NCBI RefSeq assembly: GCF_029633865.1
Contig: NC_079213.1
Location: 86,639,793 to 86,703,792 of the forward strand
Direction of reading: 5' to 3'
DNA: 64,000 bases
Source: Lampris incognitus
Taxonomy: Eukaryota; Chordata; Actinopteri; Lampriformes; Lampridae
Positions 58,980 through 64,000 of this stretch are shown here, one piece after another (the stretch's first letter is position 1; the number at the start of each line of letters is the position of its first letter). Under the pieces are notes generated by a model that worked only from the letters and a program-made list of their open reading frames with translations, ran no database searches and was not told the DNA's origin. Made by a program: the position numbers and the translations under genes.

Positions 58980-60764
58980 TTCCAAAAAAGGGGGGATTTA
59001 CCCCTTGGGTAATAGGTAAGAGTCTTTCATACTCAAGTTCAAATGCATTCACTTGAAGGAAAGAACTGTTGCAGACACTAATGTATGGGGACTGGCTAGA
59101 AGAAGGTTAGTCCTAGTTTCCAGGATTAGCGAGCCGACTACGTTCGTTGTCTTGTTAACAGCCTCCTTCAACCATTTTAACAACATCTCAGAACTGCAGT
59201 CCACTTTACCTTAAGTGATGTGGAGAAACATGTCCATATCTCTCTCAGGGCTGGAGCACTGTGCCACACTCTTCATCAAGATCCATGGCAAGAGCCAACA
59301 GAGACTATTAGCATCATGATGAGTGTGAGTCTAACACGACACCCATTCTACACAGTACACACACTGAATTGTCGTCAGCTTCCTACAGGAATAAATTCAA
59401 AATACCTTTTCTTACTTCTCCATATATCTATAGACCTGTGCTTCCCTAACTGAACAAACTGGTCATCCCCCTCCAAACTGCCCATCATAACCTCAGATCC
59501 AATAACTGATGGCTCCTCTGTGGTCTCAGGACAACACTCTTTCTTTCTGGATCCATCTTCCTGACACTTCTAAAGACACCACAGTCTTACCTGTCAAAAA
59601 CAGGGCCTTTCAAAAATGCCCATCCAGAATGGCCTTTTATTTATTTCTCCTCGGATTGTTAATTAGAATCATGTTTATCGGCCATGTAGGTTAGTGCATA
59701 CATGGAATTTGACCCCAATTTCATGGATCTGTGTACTTAACATAGAATTACAACACAACAATCTTCAGATATATACACAGGTTGACTTATACAGGCGAAA
59801 TAAGAGGTGATAAAGTGCAATGGTGCAGAGAATATATTAGAAATGCTGAAATAGATGTTAGCAGGCTACTTACATACATGCCTGAGGTAGATGGACATGA
59901 CAGAGTGTACCAGTATACATACAATGTACAGTATATACAAAATGGTTGGATTTATTTGACAGTGTTAAGTGTTCATTTAAATGACAGCCTGCAGAAAGAA
60001 GCGGTTTTTATATCAGGTTGTTTTGAGGTACAGTGCTCTGACTGTAGCGTCTACCAGAGGGGAGGAGTTGGAACAGGTTGTGACCAGGGTGTGATGGGTC
60101 TGCAGTGATGTTGCCTGCCTATTAACCCCATTGCAATATTAAACTTTCATTTAGTAGAGTCTTTTCTCTAAAGCAATGTTCCCCACCTTATTCCTCTCCT
60201 TACACTTGCTGAAATCTTGGTTTTCTTGGCTTTGGTGCCTTTTGTTTTCAGATGCTTTCCTTTAGATATGCTTTTAACATGCAGCACTTTCAGATTCGTT
60301 CTCAATAGAAAAGACCTAAGTATTGTATTATTATTATTATTATTATTATCATCATTATCTCATCAAGTTGGCCCAAACTGGTCCTAGATTGTTTATATGC
60401 TCCTTGCAGTCCTGTGGCTTGGTCTTTGCCACATAGGACAAGACAAAAAGTGTCAGCAATATCGGTTAAGTATTCAAAATTTCATTTTGGTATTCTTTTA
60501 TGTGACATGAACTGAATTGTCCTGTTGAAGAAAAGGCCACCTAACCAAAACTCCAAAGACTGCTAAAATAATGTCAATCCTATACTAGGATTTTTATCTG
60601 GAAATAACATTGAACCTAGTATAAGGATTATTTCCTTTGAGCGGAGAATTAAATAAAGTAAGAATATTCTCCACCAGGGGTAGCCATTCTAACCTAGACC
60701 TCTCTCCTCTATACAGGCACAAAGAACACAGACAAACAAATACACACATAGAAATGAGGAAGGT
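58980..60764. other. No gene recognised
   Basis: Contains a short (ATT)n near 60329-60350. The minus frame 58813-59052 overlaps the right arm of the AcademX-like copy (PEIISRTFKDHNLGGQPGQL) and may be part of an upstream exon of that element. Confidence 0.45.
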
Positions 60765-62693
60765 GTTCAGTTCCTGAGACATTTATTTGTTTTAGGTTTT
60801 CCATAAGATATTCATCAAAACAGTGAACTGCTCTCCAAAAATATTAATATTGTCATAACATCCAGTACCAGACCGAGAACATTTTAAACTAGAACAGAGG
60901 TGGCACAATGTCAAAGAATAAACTTTCAGTCAAAATTTAAATCTTTTTCTACATTTGTGTGGATACTATCTTTTGAAAACACTTTTAACACCAAAAAAAG
61001 CATACTCCAGCTCAATACAGATGAAGCATTCTCAATTCTACTTTTTACTGCTAGTTGAAACCAACAAAATTAAAAAGAGGGAAATAAATAACATACCAGT
61101 CAATAATTATTAGTTTGCAAATATTGTTCAAGTCAAAATATGTCAGATCAAAAGCACATAATGTGATTTGCTATGTATAATCAATTTACTGCATGCCTTA
61201 AAATATGAAGGAAAAAACAAATAAAAGAAAACATGCTAACACTTGTGGTATTCTAATGCTGATGAACGCTAATGATGCTAATGCTGTTGCACATAGTGAC
61301 CAACAGTTTCTGCCGGGGTTGGCCGGCTGGCATCAACACCGCTACGCTGCAAATTCACTATGGCAGTTGAGTAAATCCATGATTTGGGGGAAAAAAAGGA
61401 AAAAATATATTAGTTATTAAAATTGAAGGACTTTCAACAATGTTAGCAATAAAAAATTCACAGGGTTTTAGTCACAAAAAATGTTTTCAAAGTGTTTCTC
61501 CCCTCCCCTAAATTATTGTACAGCACAGTTCTATCCTGCACACATTGCAAGATAAATACATAAACATCACAGAAACACAAAATATGAAACTAAGATAACC
61601 TTTATTAATCCCTGTGGGGGAAATTCAGGCGTAGATAGTGGCAAAGGCAGAAAGAGAAAATGAAATACAATAGCATTGGTCGAAAAACATTTAACAAAAT
61701 CACAAGGAACACTAGTATGTAGCAAAGAAAGGTCTATTCTAAAAAAAAATAAATGGATGCAACAGTACAAGCAAACTTAAATATAAGATACAAATTTTGA
61801 TACACGTAGATAGTTAAGAACATGGATATTAACTATTTTTACATAAGTGTGTCATCTAAAAAACATCAGTCATGTTAGAGGTAGTCAAATAAAAATGATA
61901 AAATAAGTTTTTGCAAGTAATGGAGGTTAGATTGCATTAAGCATAAAGCCATAAAAAAGCAGCCAAGTAACACTGATTTGTGTTTACATAACTAAAATGT
62001 CGATCAACAGCATTCCCTTTTCTTCTCTATAAAAGAATCACTGTAAACATCAAAAGCTGAAAGAGGTCATTTCATTGACAAAATGGAATAAAATATTCAA
62101 CAATCTGTTTTCCATGCCAAAAATAATATTGAAACATACCTATGTAAACAAACTATTAGGAAATGTTTTCCTTTGAACTGGTCTGGCTTTGTGGACTGAC
62201 GTTTAGAAAAAAAACTTGACAATTTTGAGTTTTTTTTCAAAGTTACTTTCTACTGTGTAAGAGAAGAGTGTGCCTGGTCTTAAATAAAATGGTACATATC
62301 AAAAACTACCCACCCATTTGGCACAATAAGGCAAACACATTCAGTCAAACAACTAAAGTATACTTTACCCTGGCCCCACTTAGCCTCATTTCCCAGAAAA
62401 CACAGCAATGTGTTGTTATACCTAAACTTTCTCACACCTCACAGAGAGGGAAACTAATCAAAAATAACATTTCATAGTTCAGAGAGAGATTTGAGTGTAG
62501 GTTAGCATGGAAAAGGAAAAAAACAAACTACATTTTGTAGTAGCACCCTGGGAATCTAGGACATTGGCTGAGTTTACCGAAAACTGTTCTGTATCCTCAG
62601 ATCTTCTCTGTGCTGTTTTAAACCAGCTGAACAAACATCATCATTCTAACATGCTTTTGGTAGAGAAGACCTTCTCAGGTGTGACTTCTCTCC
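60765..62693 (-). other. slc1a3: Probable 3' UTR of slc1a3
   Basis: AT-rich, repeat-poor sequence downstream of the slc1a3 stop codon on the minus strand. A minus-strand AATAAA (plus ATTTATTTG) at about 60780-60790 is a possible polyadenylation signal, implying a UTR of about 1.9 kb. Other AATAAA matches lie nearer the stop, so the end is uncertain. Confidence 0.35.
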
Positions 62694-63998
<1,305 letters not shown>

Positions 63999-64000
63999 TT

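Overview
The window looks like nuclear DNA of a ray-finned (teleost) fish. Two intron-containing vertebrate genes can be read: a CC chemokine on the plus strand (40157-42865) and the last two coding exons of the glutamate transporter slc1a3 on the minus strand (62694-63963). Nearly everything else is transposable-element sequence of fish-typical kinds: Tol2/Ac-like hAT, Gypsy, Penelope, a 5S-rRNA-derived SINE, tRNA-derived SINEs, L2-, RTE- and L1-like LINE fragments, Ginger-like integrase and MITEs. Long dinucleotide microsatellites fill much of the remainder. I cannot name the species.

Layout. 0-3 kb: a decayed ZNF862-like hAT (minus) split by an L2-like LINE tail. 5-7.7 kb: an inverted repeat with tRNA-like arms, a MITE with a 9-bp target duplication, and the start of an old Gypsy element. 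7.7-12.0 kb: a damaged Gypsy element (copy A). 12-13 kb: the N-terminal half of a GTF2IRD2-like hAT. 13.5-17.5 kb: a complete TIR-flanked transposon encoding a predicted two-exon, 898-residue protein with an XPG/FEN1-like nuclease signature (Academ superfamily, AcademX-like), inserted in a SINE. 18.8-23.9 kb: a 5S-derived SINE split by a nearly pristine Gypsy (copy B, uninterrupted 1345-codon gag-pol). 23.9-27.1 kb: an RTE-like LINE split by a probable solo LTR. 27.3-28.0 kb: a Ginger-like integrase. 30-32 kb: two Penelope copies in inverted orientation. 33-36 kb: SINEs and an L1-like fragment. 36-45.7 kb: mostly single-copy DNA with the chemokine gene. 45.7-53.9 kb: a palindromic MITE in a SINE, a Gypsy RT/RNase H fragment and LTR, then a SINE split by a hAT whose 3' 2 kb is tandemly duplicated. 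54-59 kb: a second, decayed AcademX-like copy, broken by a LINE at its nuclease motif. 59-64 kb: quiet DNA and the 3' end of slc1a3.

How it fits together. The mobile elements form datable nests: host repeat first, insertion second, rearrangement third, with target-site duplications readable for several. The two host genes show no functional link. The strongest candidates for an under-described system are the AcademX-like transposons (13.5-17.5 and 54-59 kb) and the hAT with tandemly repeated 3' ends. All family names come from reading motifs by eye; no database search was run.
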